64,000 nucleotides of DNA from Sycon ciliatum (GCF_964019385.1 NC_088643.1:41583568-41647567); one strand, 5' to 3'; positions 1 to 11,895 are shown, numbered from the stretch's first letter. The notes: generated from the sequence alone by a model not told the origin. Numbers and translations are program-made.

Positions 1-160
1 CCGGGCACCCTTTGGGCGAGTTTCAGTGGAAATATTACAACTCCACAGTCACTTTTTGTGGAAAAAATCTATGACCGCCCGGATAAACGAGGCAGGCCCC
101 GGAGTGTGACTCATACCTCATAAGTGGACAGGCACACTAGGCTGTTGTTCATACTAACTC

Positions 161-224
<64 letters not shown>

Positions 225-750
225 AATTCATCAGCCTTGCAAGCTGTTGAATGGTGTAATCCCAGCACAAGTTGCTATGTCTAACATAGCTGTTCGCTAT
301 CATCGCTTCCGCGATGGGCACGTCTGAGGTGAGGTGAGATGTGTGTGTGTGTGAGCACAAGCTGCTATGGCTAATTCTGCTGTAGCATCGCTATCATCGC
401 CTTTGGCGATGGGCGTCCAATGGTCCAATGGTGTGTGCGTGTGTGCGCGCGTGTGTGTTTGTGTATGCGTATGCGCGCATAAGGCTAGACGCACACACAT
501 AGACTCAGATAAACGGGCAGCCCCCCTTATCTGGACACGATCCCTATCATGACTATGTGCCCATGCACTTGGGTCTTGAGAACACAGTGTACATAATAAA
601 GAGGTCAGCGTCTACTCGTCTGTAGCTAGCTGTGACCGAATGTGCGGGTATGAGCACAGTAACGTATGAAGAAATAAAAAATAAATAAAAACAGACAAAA
701 CGAGCAGGATACTAGCAGTGGTATGGTAGTACATGTAGGCCAACACTTAC
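1..750. repeat. Microsatellite-rich left edge
   Basis: No convincing gene. A pure GT tract covers about 163-223, with further GT-rich stretches near 340-355 and 430-470. The segments around 70-105 and 505-540 carry short 'ggataaacgagg'-like strings resembling the ends of pogo-type MITEs, but paired ends are not visible. Confidence 0.7.
224..330 (+). repeat. GT-flanked dispersed repeat, copy 1
   Basis: A core of about 107 bp begins at CAATTCATCAGCC and ends near GCGATGGGCACGTCTGAGG, directly after a GT tract and just before another. The same core recurs at 4241-4312 (minus), 37391-37466 (plus, partial) and 40957-41063 (plus). A diverged copy follows at 360-425. It contains short self-complementary strings around GCGATGATAGC. 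Family unknown. Confidence 0.8.
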
Positions 751-919
751 CAGCAAAGTCTCTTTCGTCGACAGTGGAAAATCTCCGATGATCCCTATCT
801 GCTATGTCTTGAACCGGCGAAATGTCCAGGCCAGGAGTTATTGCTGCTGGCTCGTTGCCGCGAGGAAAGGACTTCATAGGCGTAGAGAACGCTAGGGACA
901 TACTATTCTGCTCAGGCAT
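751..919 (-). CDS. Unidentified protein, probable first coding exon
   Basis: On the minus strand an ATG at 919-917 opens 56 codons beginning MPEQNSMSLAFSTPMKSF and ending ...STVDERDFAG. The reading then meets a strong donor, GTAAGT, right after position 751 (phase 1). The frame stays open upstream of this ATG, so an exon boundary further up (a TGTGTAG acceptor near 945) is also possible. The piece is rich in Ser, Pro and acidic residues and has no domain I recognise. The rest of the gene would lie beyond the left edge or in undetected short exons. Calling it coding rests on composition and the donor only. Confidence 0.35.
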
Positions 920-999
920 CTTGCCAGATCCAGCATCAGCTACACAACAGCAAGAACTGGAAATGGCTTGATACGAGCAGTTACGAAACGGTGACAATC

Positions 1000-1770
1000 G
1001 AGCTGCACTCGGAACAGTCGGAGGATGTCTCGGCTATCGCACGACTATGCCAGAGCACTACAACCAGCATTGAATGGGAAATGGACAGAATGACAAAATT
1101 GTGCCTTTTGACACTTTCACTGGTTGTGCCGGACGTATTTTACTAGAACAACGTGGCGCTGCAAAACAGGCAAAAGTACAATAGGTGAAAAACAACGACA
1201 GGCTCACGGAGGGACTTAGAAATTACAACTGTTTTAGCCACTAGTGCAGTGGAGTGGGCGATGCTCGATCAAAACCCAAGTCAAGTGTGTTTATCCAGTG
1301 CCCTCACAAAATAAACAGCACAACCATACAAACTCTTCTTTGTCGTTGAAGCTGTGCATACACTGATACAGTGTTGAAGTGCATGACCAGGTGACTTTTT
1401 GATCGTTTGGAGCATATCCGGAGTGATGACCATGATGACTGAGCACGACCTATCTTACAGTCTTAGTAGCTATTAGTATTAAAGCTAGCGCTAGCTCATG
1501 ATATGAGCTCAGCAAGCAGAGTCCCACTCCACGCTCACGTCACGTGTGACCATGGTGACCTTTACTCTTTACAAGTACATACAGTACCCAGGCCAGGCAG
1601 TACACAAATGTACAAGTCAATGGCAGATGACCGAGTCTGATCTGATAACCCTGGACCTGGTTCAGAACCAGCCAGTGTCCTCCACCTCCTTGTTGAAGTA
1701 ACTTAGTTGTACGTCGCGTAATTGTTTCATGCTGTCAATCTAACATGTACATGTCATAATAATTTTAATA
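1000..1770. other. No gene seen
   Basis: AT-moderate sequence with only short open frames. I see no repeat, RNA gene or clear regulatory site here. Confidence 0.5.
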
Positions 1771-2190
1771 GGAGCTGTCCGTAAATACATATCGATATTT
1801 TTTTCAAGACGATAATAATTGTTCATCTCTCCCTCCCCCCTCAATAGGAACAATTACATACACATGTTTATGCAGAGGATCGATATTTTTTTAATGAAGT
1901 GCAATCTCCTCATGAAACGTGACCAGCTGCAACTCTAAATTCACCATACACCTAGGTTTATGTTGCCACGGTCGCACAACCTTGCCGTGGCTATGTTCGT
2001 GTGTTCACGAGGTTGACTTTCACTTTGTGTAGGTCATAAACTACATGTTTGCATAGTACCCGTCCATAGATAGAGTTCGATATTTTTTTGACAAAGACGA
2101 GACGAACAGGGCCCAAACCCCCTCCCCCCCCCCCCCCCCCAACGAACGAATATCTTCTCTAAAAAAATATCGATATTTGTGGACGACCCC
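1771..2190. mobile_element. MITE with GG(A/G)G..TGTCC-type ends
   Basis: The left end GGAGCTGTCCGTAAATA and the complement of the right end, GGGGTCGTCCACAAATA, match as imperfect terminal inverted repeats, each followed by a TCGATATTTTTTT string. That string also recurs inside at about 1880 and 2073. No coding capacity. The target duplication is not clear. The ends resemble widespread IS630/Tc1-like MITE ends, but the superfamily is a guess. Confidence 0.6.
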
Positions 2191-2968
2191 TTAGTAACAA
2201 TAATATGACGGAGTCTGTGGATCTACTGTAGTGCAGTCTTGCTCATACTCAGAGTCATACCGGTAGTCGGCACGATACATACCGTATTATCTCCAATATA
2301 AGCACGGTCCTTTATTTTTTCAATGTACCTCCGCCCTGTGCTATTAATGGAGACTGTTCCATTATTTCAGGGTTTTTTCGCCGGTACAGATAATGATTTT
2401 ACACAGTGTGCTTATAATGGAGACTGAGCACTTTACTTTTTGAATGCCGCCCCAAGGTGTTCTATTATTGGAGCCTGTGCTTATATTATAATTACGGTAC
2501 ACCTGATACAGTATACGGTGTATGTAGTCAGTGTATGATCGTAGACCTGGACCATGCCCATGTGTAGTGTAGCGCGCGTTTGTGTGCTTTGACAGTCATG
2601 TGCTTGGGCAGAAAATACTGAGGACCAGGTCAATATAGGAAATAAAAGCCGAGTAAAAGGCTGAGGCGAAGCCGAGGTCTTTTACGAGGTCTTTTATTTC
2701 CTATACTGACCAAGTACGAAGTCAATATTAGATTTACCACGACTGACCAAAGCATGTGTTCAATCGCTAAAAAGGAGTCAAATATAAGCGATCAATATAG
2801 CCCTAAGGAGTCAAATATGCAGGAATATTTGACTGCTTAGGTATGGCAAAAATCTATGTGAGTCAATACTAAGGGAGTGATAAAATGAATTATAATAACA
2901 GTCAGTAGCCGCCTTTGGATCTACATGACATTGTAACATCATTATTTTTATTTGTACAGCCAGGTATG
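2191..2968. repeat. Non-coding stretch with a 90-bp hairpin
   Basis: From 2624 to 2712 the sequence folds on itself: GGTCAATATAGGAAATAAAA pairs with its near complement TTTTATTTCCTATACTGACC. The interval 2280-2480 carries three degenerate copies of a string like TATAATGGAGACTG. No gene is visible. Confidence 0.55.
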
Positions 2969-2969
2969 T

Positions 2970-3124
2970 ACTAGTAGTAGTAGTAGTAGTAGTAGTAGTA
3001 CCAACATTGCCCCATGATATTGAATTCTTGAGTTTTTGGACATTGTATTGCATTGCTGCTCCATCTACATGGCTGTATTTGTGTTTCACATCTCCATTTC
3101 AAGTTTCCTAATAAAGATTGTGTC

Positions 3125-3212
<88 letters not shown>
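2970..3212. repeat. AGT/TAG microsatellites
   Basis: Pure TAG triplets occur at about 2970-3000 and again at about 3126-3212 (roughly 29 units). Open frames here are only the triplet read as poly-Ser, poly-Val or poly-Tyr and are not genes. Confidence 0.9.
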
Positions 3213-3341
3213 CACATCCTTTATTGCTGAACCCACAAATAATCGTGATACAAATTGTAAACCATCCGAGGAAGAAGAGAAAGCCATTAAAAATAAAAAA
3301 TAAAGTAGTAGTAAACAGTTTCCTCTGAGACAAAAATGCGA

Positions 3342-3615
3342 TAATACTCATAAAAAGGACACACTTCAGGCTCATTACAAACATCTTGAAAGTTTTCGTC
3401 TTCACAAGTATACTTTCAAGCCTTCTCATCAGGTGAAATACACCTTTCTTTTTGCGCTGTTTTACCACCTTCTTACTGTATTTAATCCACTGTTCCTGTT
3501 CCTTTTCCCTTGCCTGTATTTCACCTGATGAGAAGGCTTGAAAGTATACTTGTGAAGACGAAAACTTTCAAGATGTTTGTAATGAGCCTGAAGTGTGTCC
3601 TTTTTATGAGTATTA
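3342..3615. mobile_element. 100-bp perfect inverted repeat between AGT tracts
   Basis: Positions 3342-3441 and 3516-3615 are exact reverse complements of each other over 100 bp, with a 74-bp spacer. The outer flanks are AGT triplet tracts on both sides. The arms have no coding capacity. It could be a hairpin MITE that inserted into, or carries, AGT repeats; no target duplication can be told apart from the triplets. Confidence 0.75.
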
Positions 3616-3684
<69 letters not shown>

Positions 3685-3745
3685 CAGTAGCAGTAGCAGT
3701 AGCAGTAGCAGTAGCAGTAGCAGCAGTAGCAGTAGCAGTAGCAGT

Positions 3746-3798
<53 letters not shown>

Positions 3799-3842
3799 CA
3801 GCAGCAGCAGTAGTAGTAGTAGTAGCAGTAGTAGTAGTAGTA
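3616..3842. repeat. Compound AGT/AGC microsatellite
   Basis: About 227 bp of AGT units that shift to AGTAGC and then pure AGC before returning to AGT. The long Leu, Ala, Val or Tyr/Cys open frames across it are composition artefacts. Confidence 0.95.
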
Positions 3843-4202
3843 CATGTATGGGGGATATGGCTGGCTGTATGCAGCTCTGCACTACCAGCTACAGCCTACC
3901 ATGGACTACAGACTGTCCCAGACGACATGTACCGTTTGCAGTCACCTGTACTCCGTAGCCTACACGACACTCACACATTGACTGCATGTGCAGGATAAGT
4001 TGATAACAGACAATTGCAGTCAGTAGTCATTGTAGATTCTACAGCGTGTAGATTCTACAGCACATGCCGCCAAGACTTACTGGGTATGACGGTGACAACA
4101 TGTTACAAAACGGATGACCAACTGTAAGGTGCAGTGTTCCTGTCAGCTTTCTGACTGCAGCCGGCAGACACCAGTTTGCGACACACGCGTGCACACGTAC
4201 AC

Positions 4203-4242
<40 letters not shown>

Positions 4243-4310
4243 AGACATGCCCATCGTGGAAGCGATGATAGCAAACAGCTATGTTACACATAGCAACTTG
4301 TGCCGGGATT

Positions 4311-4342
<32 letters not shown>

Positions 4343-4352
4343 GAACACACAT

Positions 4353-4398
<46 letters not shown>

Positions 4399-5849
4399 AC
4401 ACATGCGCACACACACACACACACACACGCATGTGCACACACACGTACCCACACGCACGTGTCAACACCACTGCCAACACCCCCCCCCCCCCCCAAAGGG
4501 TGAGAACTGGATGTCTAGATGCAGTCATGCCAGAATTTCACCAGCATACTGAACAGTGAGCACTTTCTCCCAACAGTGGACAGGTCATCGGTGATGACAG
4601 TTTGACTGTTCAGCAGCTGATGAGCTGAGAGAAGGGCATCATGCCGTGATTCATGGACCGAATTTGGCAAACAAGCGCATACAAGACTTCCATGAAAAAA
4701 TATACAACCACCACACACACACCACCACCACCACCACCACCACCACACACACACACACCACCACCACACACACACATCCAATCTGCCGCTACCTTATCAT
4801 GTTCTCTAGGCAATTTACAGTAGAGAACCAGGGAAATCTTACCCCCCCCCCCCCCCCCCCCCGCCTTCCCTTTCGCCCCGGAATAAAGAGGGTGTGGCAG
4901 ACCAGGGCCCGACCAACCTGTTACTGTTTGTACAGAGTCTACCTGTAGTCAAGAACACTGTTCTAACAGTGTGTCCTCTGCTCTGCACCATGCCTGGCAA
5001 ACTGAAAAGCAAGGCTTGCATGCCTACTCGAGTCAATGCAGGCCAGGCAAGCGCTGAGTCACAGTCAGGCCTTCCATGTCCACACATTTCAAGTCAAAGG
5101 ACGTCACATGCCGATACACACTAATGTGACTATTATTCATGGCCAGCACACGCTATTAACTGTACAATGTGCTGTCACAAACCATCTGAATCTCACCGTA
5201 GAAAAAACTCTTTGTAGCCAGTATGACTACATGTACGTTTCACAGTTCCATGCACATTTCCGCTTTTCCCCAAATCACTCTTGCATTGCGTGAAATGGTT
5301 TATAAACAATAAAGTGGATATAAGAAGGGTGTTCGCTCCCCACACCGGAGCTCGCATTTTTCCACATCCCGTGCAGCAAAACACAGTAAGAAATGTCTCC
5401 AATACAATCGATGTCAAAACAAAGCCTGTTGTATGGACGATCATGGACCAGAACCATTGCTGCCTGAAACACATCTGACGACAAGTGGTCAGTTGGAGAT
5501 CAGTCAACGTCTTTATTTAACTACTTGTACAGCTTGTCACACGGAGTACAATACATAACTATGAGAAGGACTTTATAAAATAAACCATGCTATACTAACC
5601 AGCAGTACAGCGAAGCTACCCTTGAAGCTATTATGCCTTCAATGATTAAAAATGGAGCATCAAGTATTAGTTGTCAACATTCTGAGCGGTCAGAAAAAAA
5701 AGAAAAAAGAAAAGAAAAAGAGAAGAAATTTCCCTATGAATAAACAGCCTGCTACTTTGATGGACCAGCCAAAAACGCATATACAGTAGTGCAGGAAACC
5801 TATGTCGGAAGTAAAGACAAACTAAAAACAAGACAGAGCACCAATGGCA
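3843..5849. repeat. Non-coding, microsatellite-rich
   Basis: CA tracts at about 4200-4240 and 4311-4450, a CAC/CA tract at 4713-4780 and C tracts at 4481-4494 and 4843-4862. A minus-strand copy of the GT-flanked core repeat lies at 4241-4312. No supported gene. A TTTATT at about 5513 could be the polyadenylation signal of the minus-strand gene upstream of it (WBP4). Confidence 0.6.
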
Positions 5850-7160
5850 TCAGTCATCACCAGCCCTCTCCCTGCGCCCACCGGCCCGTTTCCTCTTCTT
5901 GAACATTCCAAAGGATGAAGATGAAGGCGCACTAGTGCCGTCTGCAATGGCCGTTGACAGGGTTTTCTCCTGGAACTTGAAACGATTCTGGTGATCCTCC
6001 TCGTCGCGGCATGTGAGGCCAGCTCCGATGCCATCATCGTCATCATCGCCAGTGTTGCTGGCATCTACATGCCTATCTGATGACGCAGTAGTCTGTTGTG
6101 ACCCAGAGCAGGAGCCTTCTGTTCTAGCAGCAGGAGCAGCAGTAGTTGAACTATCGGCATCGGCATTACTACGTAGCCTGGATGACGTTACAGCACTGAC
6201 TTTCACAGAACTCCAACTGCCAAAAACACTGTCTCGAGCTGAAGATGGCTTCTTCTTCGAGAATCCTCCACCGCCTGGTTCAGCCTTCGCACATGCTGGC
6301 TTGCTATCCTCACTCTTCACCGCAGAAGCATCATCAGCAGCATCAGCAACAGCACTATCATTCAGATCAGTGGTCAACGCACCCGAGGCCGACCAGCCAG
6401 AAACTTCCTCTTCTTTCGCAGCAGAGCGCTTTTCACCGACGCTGATATTCTCCGACGACAGTACACTTTTCACACTGGGTACAGCCTGAGCAGAGTCAGC
6501 ACTGCCAGCATTACTGGTCTCGGTGCCGCTACTATCAGTACTCTTTGGATCCTTGCTGTCGTCGACACGATCAGTTTTACTGTCACTTGTATCAACAGGC
6601 TCTTCCGCCGCAGGTACCACCACCGGAGCAGCATTGCTCGTGAAACCAGCGGGTTTCTCCCATGTCGTCTCCCCTGTTGCGGAATTGTAGTAATACACGT
6701 AGCCTTCTTCGGTGCTAAACGCACTCCATTGCCTATTTACAGCAGACTCGACGCCGACCTCATCACCGGCCTCAGCGGCGTCCGCATTGTTTCCACTTGC
6801 TTCACACTCAACAGAAGCGGACAGCTGACTACTGTCACCGGGGCTACGTGCAGGGCGTATAGAGAAATGCTGGCGAGCTGTGGACGCACCACCGGTGCTT
6901 GCCAGCATCGGGTCATTTTGTACATCATTTTTGTAAGCAGCCAGGGCAGCTTTCTCCATTGCGGCCAATTGCCTCTGGATCTCATCTTTTTCATGAATCT
7001 CATCCACTCCACGTTTCCTCGCCTCACTAATACGTCGCTGCACATTTTCTTTGTGTTTTTTCCCACCTTCATGCATAGAAATAGACACTTTGTTGTCAGC
7101 CATCCATACCTTACAAACGTCGCACATGCGCCGGGGGTTTGATTTCCAATAGTCAGCCAT
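5850..7160 (-). CDS. WBP4: WW domain-binding protein 4 (FBP21) homolog
   Basis: A 436-aa single-exon frame. I start at the ATG giving MADYWKS rather than eight codons upstream, because WBP4 proteins begin with this string. Residues 1-45 form a matrin/U1-C type zinc finger (C13, C16, H30, H36), followed by a charged helix rich in Glu, Lys and Ala. One WW domain lies at about 145-173 (W145, YYY block, W167, P170). The rest is low-complexity Ser/Glu/Ala sequence ending in a basic KKRKR cluster. In humans WBP4 is a spliceosome component that binds proline-rich partners such as SmB through two WW domains; only one is visible here. No intron is seen. It is divergent to the HAPSTR1-like gene, about 650 bp apart. 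Confidence 0.9.
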   Translation of the reverse strand: MADYWKSNPRRMCDVCKVWMADNKVSISMHEGGKKHKENVQRRISEARKRGVDEIHEKDEIQRQLAAMEKAALAAYKNDVQNDPMLASTGGASTARQHFSIRPARSPGDSSQLSASVECEASGNNADAAEAGDEVGVESAVNRQWSAFSTEEGYVYYYNSATGETTWEKPAGFTSNAAPVVVPAAEEPVDTSDSKTDRVDDSKDPKSTDSSGTETSNAGSADSAQAVPSVKSVLSSENISVGEKRSAAKEEEVSGWSASGALTTDLNDSAVADAADDASAVKSEDSKPACAKAEPGGGGFSKKKPSSARDSVFGSWSSVKVSAVTSSRLRSNADADSSTTAAPAARTEGSCSGSQQTTASSDRHVDASNTGDDDDDGIGAGLTCRDEEDHQNRFKFQEKTLSTAIADGTSAPSSSSFGMFKKRKRAGGRRERAGDD

Positions 7161-7810
7161 GGCGCACACAGCCGATGAAAACAAACGCGTTTACTTGACC
7201 CTCTCAAGCAACCAATACAGCTTACGAAAATGCTATGCCTGCACAATGTAACGCTCTTCGCATGCTACTTTCTCTGTCAGTTTTCGTTCTCTCAACGCTG
7301 TGCGCGGTTGGTTACAACGAAATCAAAATCAAAATGAAAAAAAGTAATGACAACATTCAACAGGTGATCACGTGACTTCAGAAGACCATGACGTCATGGC
7401 AATCGAGTCGTAATGTTACAACGCCCTCGACCTGTTCAGTCGTATTTTTTGTTGTCGGAGCTTTTATTTGCACACTCTTTTTTATAGTTCTTCACAGAAA
7501 GTTTCGTTTTCACAGTTTCGTACCTTGAAGAGACAGGAGACAAAGCAAGCTTTGGACTATTTCTGTATGTACAAACCGGTAATTATTCGACGAACCGTAT
7601 CTCCAAAGGCGTCTCTAACCTTACTCTGCCTAAGCCTATGAGTATGAGTATAAGGCCTACAAGTAGTAGTAGTGTAGACAGTAACACCATCGTCTCAACA
7701 CGAGAATCCTGTTCGTGCTAAGAACAGTTTGAACTTTATCCCTCTCTCCAACTCTTGGAGAGTTTGCATAGACGAAATTTTATAGCCTACAGTGCCTACA
7801 GTACGTCCAT
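7161..7810. promoter_or_regulatory. Shared 5' region of divergent genes
   Basis: The 650 bp between the WBP4 start (minus) and the HAPSTR1-like start (plus) holds no other gene, so both promoters must lie here. No convincing TATA box or initiator can be assigned. A TAG triplet run lies near 7660-7672. A role as a bidirectional promoter is inferred from position only. Confidence 0.4.
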
Positions 7811-8427
7811 ATGGCTGATTCGAGTAAGTCCCTTTCTCTTCCAAGCGAAGAAGACATAGCCTGTGATCTGCAGAGAGCTGAGGACCAAGCCGAGGAAAAA
7901 CTTCAAAACTGCTTGGAGGACAATGAGAATCATGTGCAGCATGCCTTCCAGAAAGCTGCTGCAACTGTCGGTCGGCTTGTTAATGCCAGCAGTGTTAGTA
8001 GTGGTAAGTGAGTCGCCTAGTATGTTGTGCTGCAGTTGCCAGACTGTTGCTGTGTAATGGTGTTCAGACTTGCAAGTGTCGGCCAGGGGCGTAGCTTGCG
8101 CATCTGTGGTGTGGTGACCATGTATCATCATCAGACTGTACATCTGTGGTGTAGTGACTACGTACCACTGGCAACCTCATAGCCGCCATTTTGCCTATTT
8201 TGCAGTATCTATGAGTCTGACGGCCATTTGCTGGTGTGGTGACTGGACTATGCTGACTATACATGAGCTACACGCCTGTTACCCTGGTTACAAGTGCCAC
8301 ATCAGTCCGAGTGAAACTGCTGAGACTGTGAGAGTCTACCATGGCAGACGTACATGTAGGCCATGTAGGAATCCGTCTAACTGCATTCAAATTATACTGT
8401 TCTGTGTATGTTCGCTGCATGCGCGTG

Positions 8428-8460
<33 letters not shown>

Positions 8461-9840
8461 GTGTGTGGCAACCTACAGGAAGAGATCCTGCTATGGCTGT
8501 CCTTGCATTCCAGGAGGCGGCAACAGCTGTGACACGCTTGTATAAAAGTGAGCGTTTTGACTTGAGTAGGACTTGTTGGCTCTTGTCTCTGGACAGGAAA
8601 AATCACGTGCTCAAAGTACTGGATAGCGAGTACTTGTAGTCGGTCGGGTAGTCGGGTAGCCGTGCTACCCGTGGGGACCTCGGGTAGACGGGTACAGAAT
8701 AGTACCCGAAAACCCGAAGTTGCAGATGACATCATGTACAGTGCACGTCTACAAATTCATGTAATACTCCGCATGTCTACCCAATGTGTAAGGGAAAGGT
8801 GCATTGTGGTGTTACCATGGAAACATTGCCCGATAGGGTACCCATGCTACCCGTGAAAAACTACCCGAACCCGATACCCGAAGAAAAATGCTACCCGACT
8901 CCCCTATCCCCCCCCCCCCCCCCGACTCTACCCTCTTTTACTTGCACGGATTGATTTCAAACTTTACGCTATGCGTAGTGTACTCACTCACCGCAAAAGG
9001 GATTGACTGGAACTTGTCGACTGATCTGCGGACAGACTTGAAGAATTCCAACAAGTCTTCAGGAATAAATACCTGAGAATAATGCTCTGGTTTGTGTTGT
9101 TGGTGCGCTTCCTGCTTTTGCTCATTGCGATCATTTTGTCAACTTTTTGTAGACAATTTTTGTAACCATCTTATATCTGCGTTTGTTTGGTGTGTGTATT
9201 GGCAGTTGCACTGACCAGTCAGCGGGATGTGGCGGATGTGGCAAGACGATGTGGTCGCTGTCAGCGCAGCAGGGAAATCTACGATTCGTGCCGCAGGACC
9301 AACCCCAACAAGCCGTTCTTACGGCGTGACGATGTCCTGAGCATTACTGCTGGCCGCCGCAGTCCTTGCGGCCGCACGCGCAGAACCTCTCTAGTCTCGG
9401 CTGCACAATCCTCGTTGTCATCGTCACCGCCAGCGTCCACATCCTTTCCGTTTTCAGATTCTGCTCGGCGGGCGGTTGCAGCAGCCCACTGGCCACAGTT
9501 TCCACCTCCAGCGTCTCCAGTCCAGGAAGGTGCGTCTTCAGTATCGGCTTCCAGATCGGCTTCCACCTGTGTTCGTACGGATGACCATCCGAAGACGACC
9601 CAATGTCCGTCGGCAGCTCGTGATAGTGCTCAATGCAGTTCACCACGTGCCACCTCCGGAACCACTGCATCTTGTCAGCCGCATCGTCAATCCCTTTGGT
9701 GGCATAATACGTTGCCCGAAGGCCTACCTGTACTGGATAACCTGTTCATTACATCGTGTAAGCGCCTCCGCATGGATATTGGCGATGCAGAGGACGAAGA
9801 GTTCGACGAAGAGGAGCCGTTCAAACGGAGATTCCTTTGA
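7811..9840 (+). CDS. HAPSTR1: HAPSTR1 (C16orf72)-like protein, three exons
   Basis: Exons 7811-8003, 8479-8547 and 9206-9840 join in phase 1 at both GT-AG introns and give 298 aa (human HAPSTR1 is about 275). The exon 1 end has AFQKAAATVGRLV and exon 2 has AFQEAATAVTRLYK; these match the paired motifs (FQN.ATAV..LYK) that mark the family. Exon 3 opens with a Cys/Arg-rich stretch and FLRRDDVLSI, comparable to the human IRREDLISFL. The tail is Ser-rich and ends in acidic residues followed by FKRR. The human protein is a nuclear stress-response factor that works with the ubiquitin ligase HUWE1. The C-terminal third is poorly conserved. A GT microsatellite precedes exon 2, and a hAT-like end (CAGGGGCGTAGC) lies in intron 1 near 8093. 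Confidence 0.8.
8640..8930. repeat. GGGTA/TACCC inverted repeat in an intron
   Basis: Clusters of CGGGTAGTCGGGTAG at 8641-8710 face clusters of TACCCGAACCCGATACCCG at 8830-8905, so the segment can fold. A pure C tract follows at about 8909-8924. It lies in intron 2 of the HAPSTR1-like gene and has no coding capacity. Confidence 0.6.
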
Positions 9841-9920
9841 ACTGTACGTGCACACACTCCTGTACGTTGTGTGTATTCGCGCGCGCGCGCACGCTCGTGT
9901 GTGTGTGTGTGTGTGTGTAT

Positions 9921-9955
<35 letters not shown>

Positions 9956-11526
9956 AGTGTGTGTATACGTGTGTGTATATGTGTGTGCATGTGCAGGCAC
10001 ACTTTTGATTGTGTTTAAAAGATACTGAATGAGCCCGCCTGTCCATGCTGTGGTGTCTGATTCAGGCGGTGTGTAGACACTGGCAGCTGCCGTAGCTACG
10101 ACCGTGTAGACGTAGTCCTGCGTACTCCTTCCTGTGACTTTTCTTATTTTTCCCATGTCTCTAACACTCATCTCACGGAGTTACATAACCTGTGACACGC
10201 TGGTTTCACTTGAAAGAATGTTCTTGTTCTGGTTTGATCTTTTTTCCCCGTCGTGATCTGCCTCCCGTTTCCCAAATCCACATTCCTCTTTGTAACGTTG
10301 CTTTGAAGTACGTCTACTGTATTCTCCATCCAGGACAAGTCGATTCACTGGCTCTCTTCAGAGCCGACCTTTCCTATTTTAAGTTATCTCATTCATTTCT
10401 AAGGTGAAATTATGAGCTTGAGTATGTAGCGAGTCGGAATGGTCATTGGCTTCCTGCTCACTGACAGTGGGGAGAAATCAAGTGTGTGTGTATGGGAGTG
10501 GGTGGATGTGAAACTAGTCGCCCCAGAAGATGTACTATCTTACGTTGTACAGCACATACCGTAGTGTATTTTAAAGCCTGTTTTCGATAGAAGCCTGATT
10601 TTCAAGATTCACCATTGTACGCTGTCGGCACATAAGGCTGGCTTTAGTGCTGACATGCATAGAAATACCTGTCTTATATAGAAGCCTGCACAATTTCCCC
10701 AAGCAAGTCATAATTATATAAAAGCCGCGGCTTTTATATAATTCTATCTAGAGTGTAATTATTGTAAGCTGATTTACTCTTGATACAATGAACATGCAGT
10801 GCTGTGGCCAGGGTGACTTACTGCGGCGCTGCCCCCTTCTCCCTCCCTGAAGGCTTGGCGATCGCCTTTCGAATCGAAAGTGCCACTGCCCAATGCCAGT
10901 TTCGACTTATCAACTCCCGTACAGGATGCATTGCGTGCATGTATTTTCTACTCTCTAGACTAGACTTGCGCAGGTTTTTGAAGAGTTGCTACCATGCAAG
11001 AGAAATAATTACATGCCTTGCACATACGTATCACTTATCGGACTGTCCCCATGAAATGTTCAAGGCAAAAGATCGCAAATTCTGTGCAGAATTCTGCGGC
11101 AATTCTGAAAGAGAACCGGCGGTGTGCACGCCAACAATCAGAACCGAAGATTTGTTAAAAATTAAAGGAAAAACAAAGTTCCGAGGTTAGAACCTCCACA
11201 ACCACACCAAAAGTTGTTTGTCCCCATGTACATGTACTATAATATACGGTAGTATTCCATGCTGACTTAGAAATTCTGGGCCACATAAGAAAACTCCAAA
11301 ACATACATGGCATTGTATTTCAAGTTGACTTTCAAAGTCATCAGTGGCCAGGTTTGTCGGGCTGCGGAGTACAGTAAAACCTGTCAAGGCAACCACTTGG
11401 ATAAGGCGACCACCTTTCCCAAAGACCAAGCAAGGGATGCTATTTCCAGTCCAATGACCCTGGATAAGGAGGCCACCTGGTAACAGAGACCACACTTTGA
11501 AGGTCCCTTGAACAGTCGTCTTTTAT
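9841..11526. other. Intergenic, GT tracts then nothing recognised
   Basis: GT-rich DNA at 9896-9990 lies in the 3' flank of the HAPSTR1-like gene. A frame at 10804-11190 has no recognised domain or splice support. From about 11375 the string CAGTAAAACCTGTCAAGGC and repeated 'aaggcgaccac'/'aggaggccacc' look like a worn MITE end of a type common in invertebrates. Confidence 0.45.
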
Positions 11527-11895
11527 GGGGTATTCACACGACAGGCAAATCCACGTGCACCGGAAAGTTGCTATGGTATTTTACCTGTGAACGAGAAAAG
11601 TGGCTGAAAAGTGAAAGTGAGCTGGGGCCCACTTTCACCATAATCGTGGCGTGCACGAGTACATTTACACCAAAAAGCGCGAAACAAGACTTGATATTTT
11701 TACGCAGCTCTTTCGAGCATGATAATTATCGTATGTGTGTTTTGAAAATTTGAAATACCCATGGCTACTGGTCGGTGAAGCATTCAAAAATGCAAACGTG
11801 CCTGTCGTCGAGTGCAGCTGTGTGAATCCACACAGTCACTTTTCTCGTACGTCACTCCCTGTAAAACGTGCAAGTGCCTGTCGTGTGAATACCCC
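11527..11895. mobile_element. TIR element (MITE), 369 bp
   Basis: GGGGTATTCACACGACAGGC at 11527 is the exact complement of GCCTGTCGTGTGAATACCCC ending at 11895. The flanks TTTTAT and ATTAA do not give a certain target duplication. No transposase. The superfamily cannot be fixed from the ends. Confidence 0.75.

Noticed and set aside
3462-3998. Poly-Leu, poly-Tyr/Cys and poly-Val/Ala frames
   Set aside because: AGT/AGC triplet repeat read in six frames.
9187-9205. Start of the HAPSTR1-like protein at a codon just before exon 3
   Set aside because: This stretch is the intron end; the acceptor at 9204-9205 with phase-1 joining to two upstream exons gives the family motifs.
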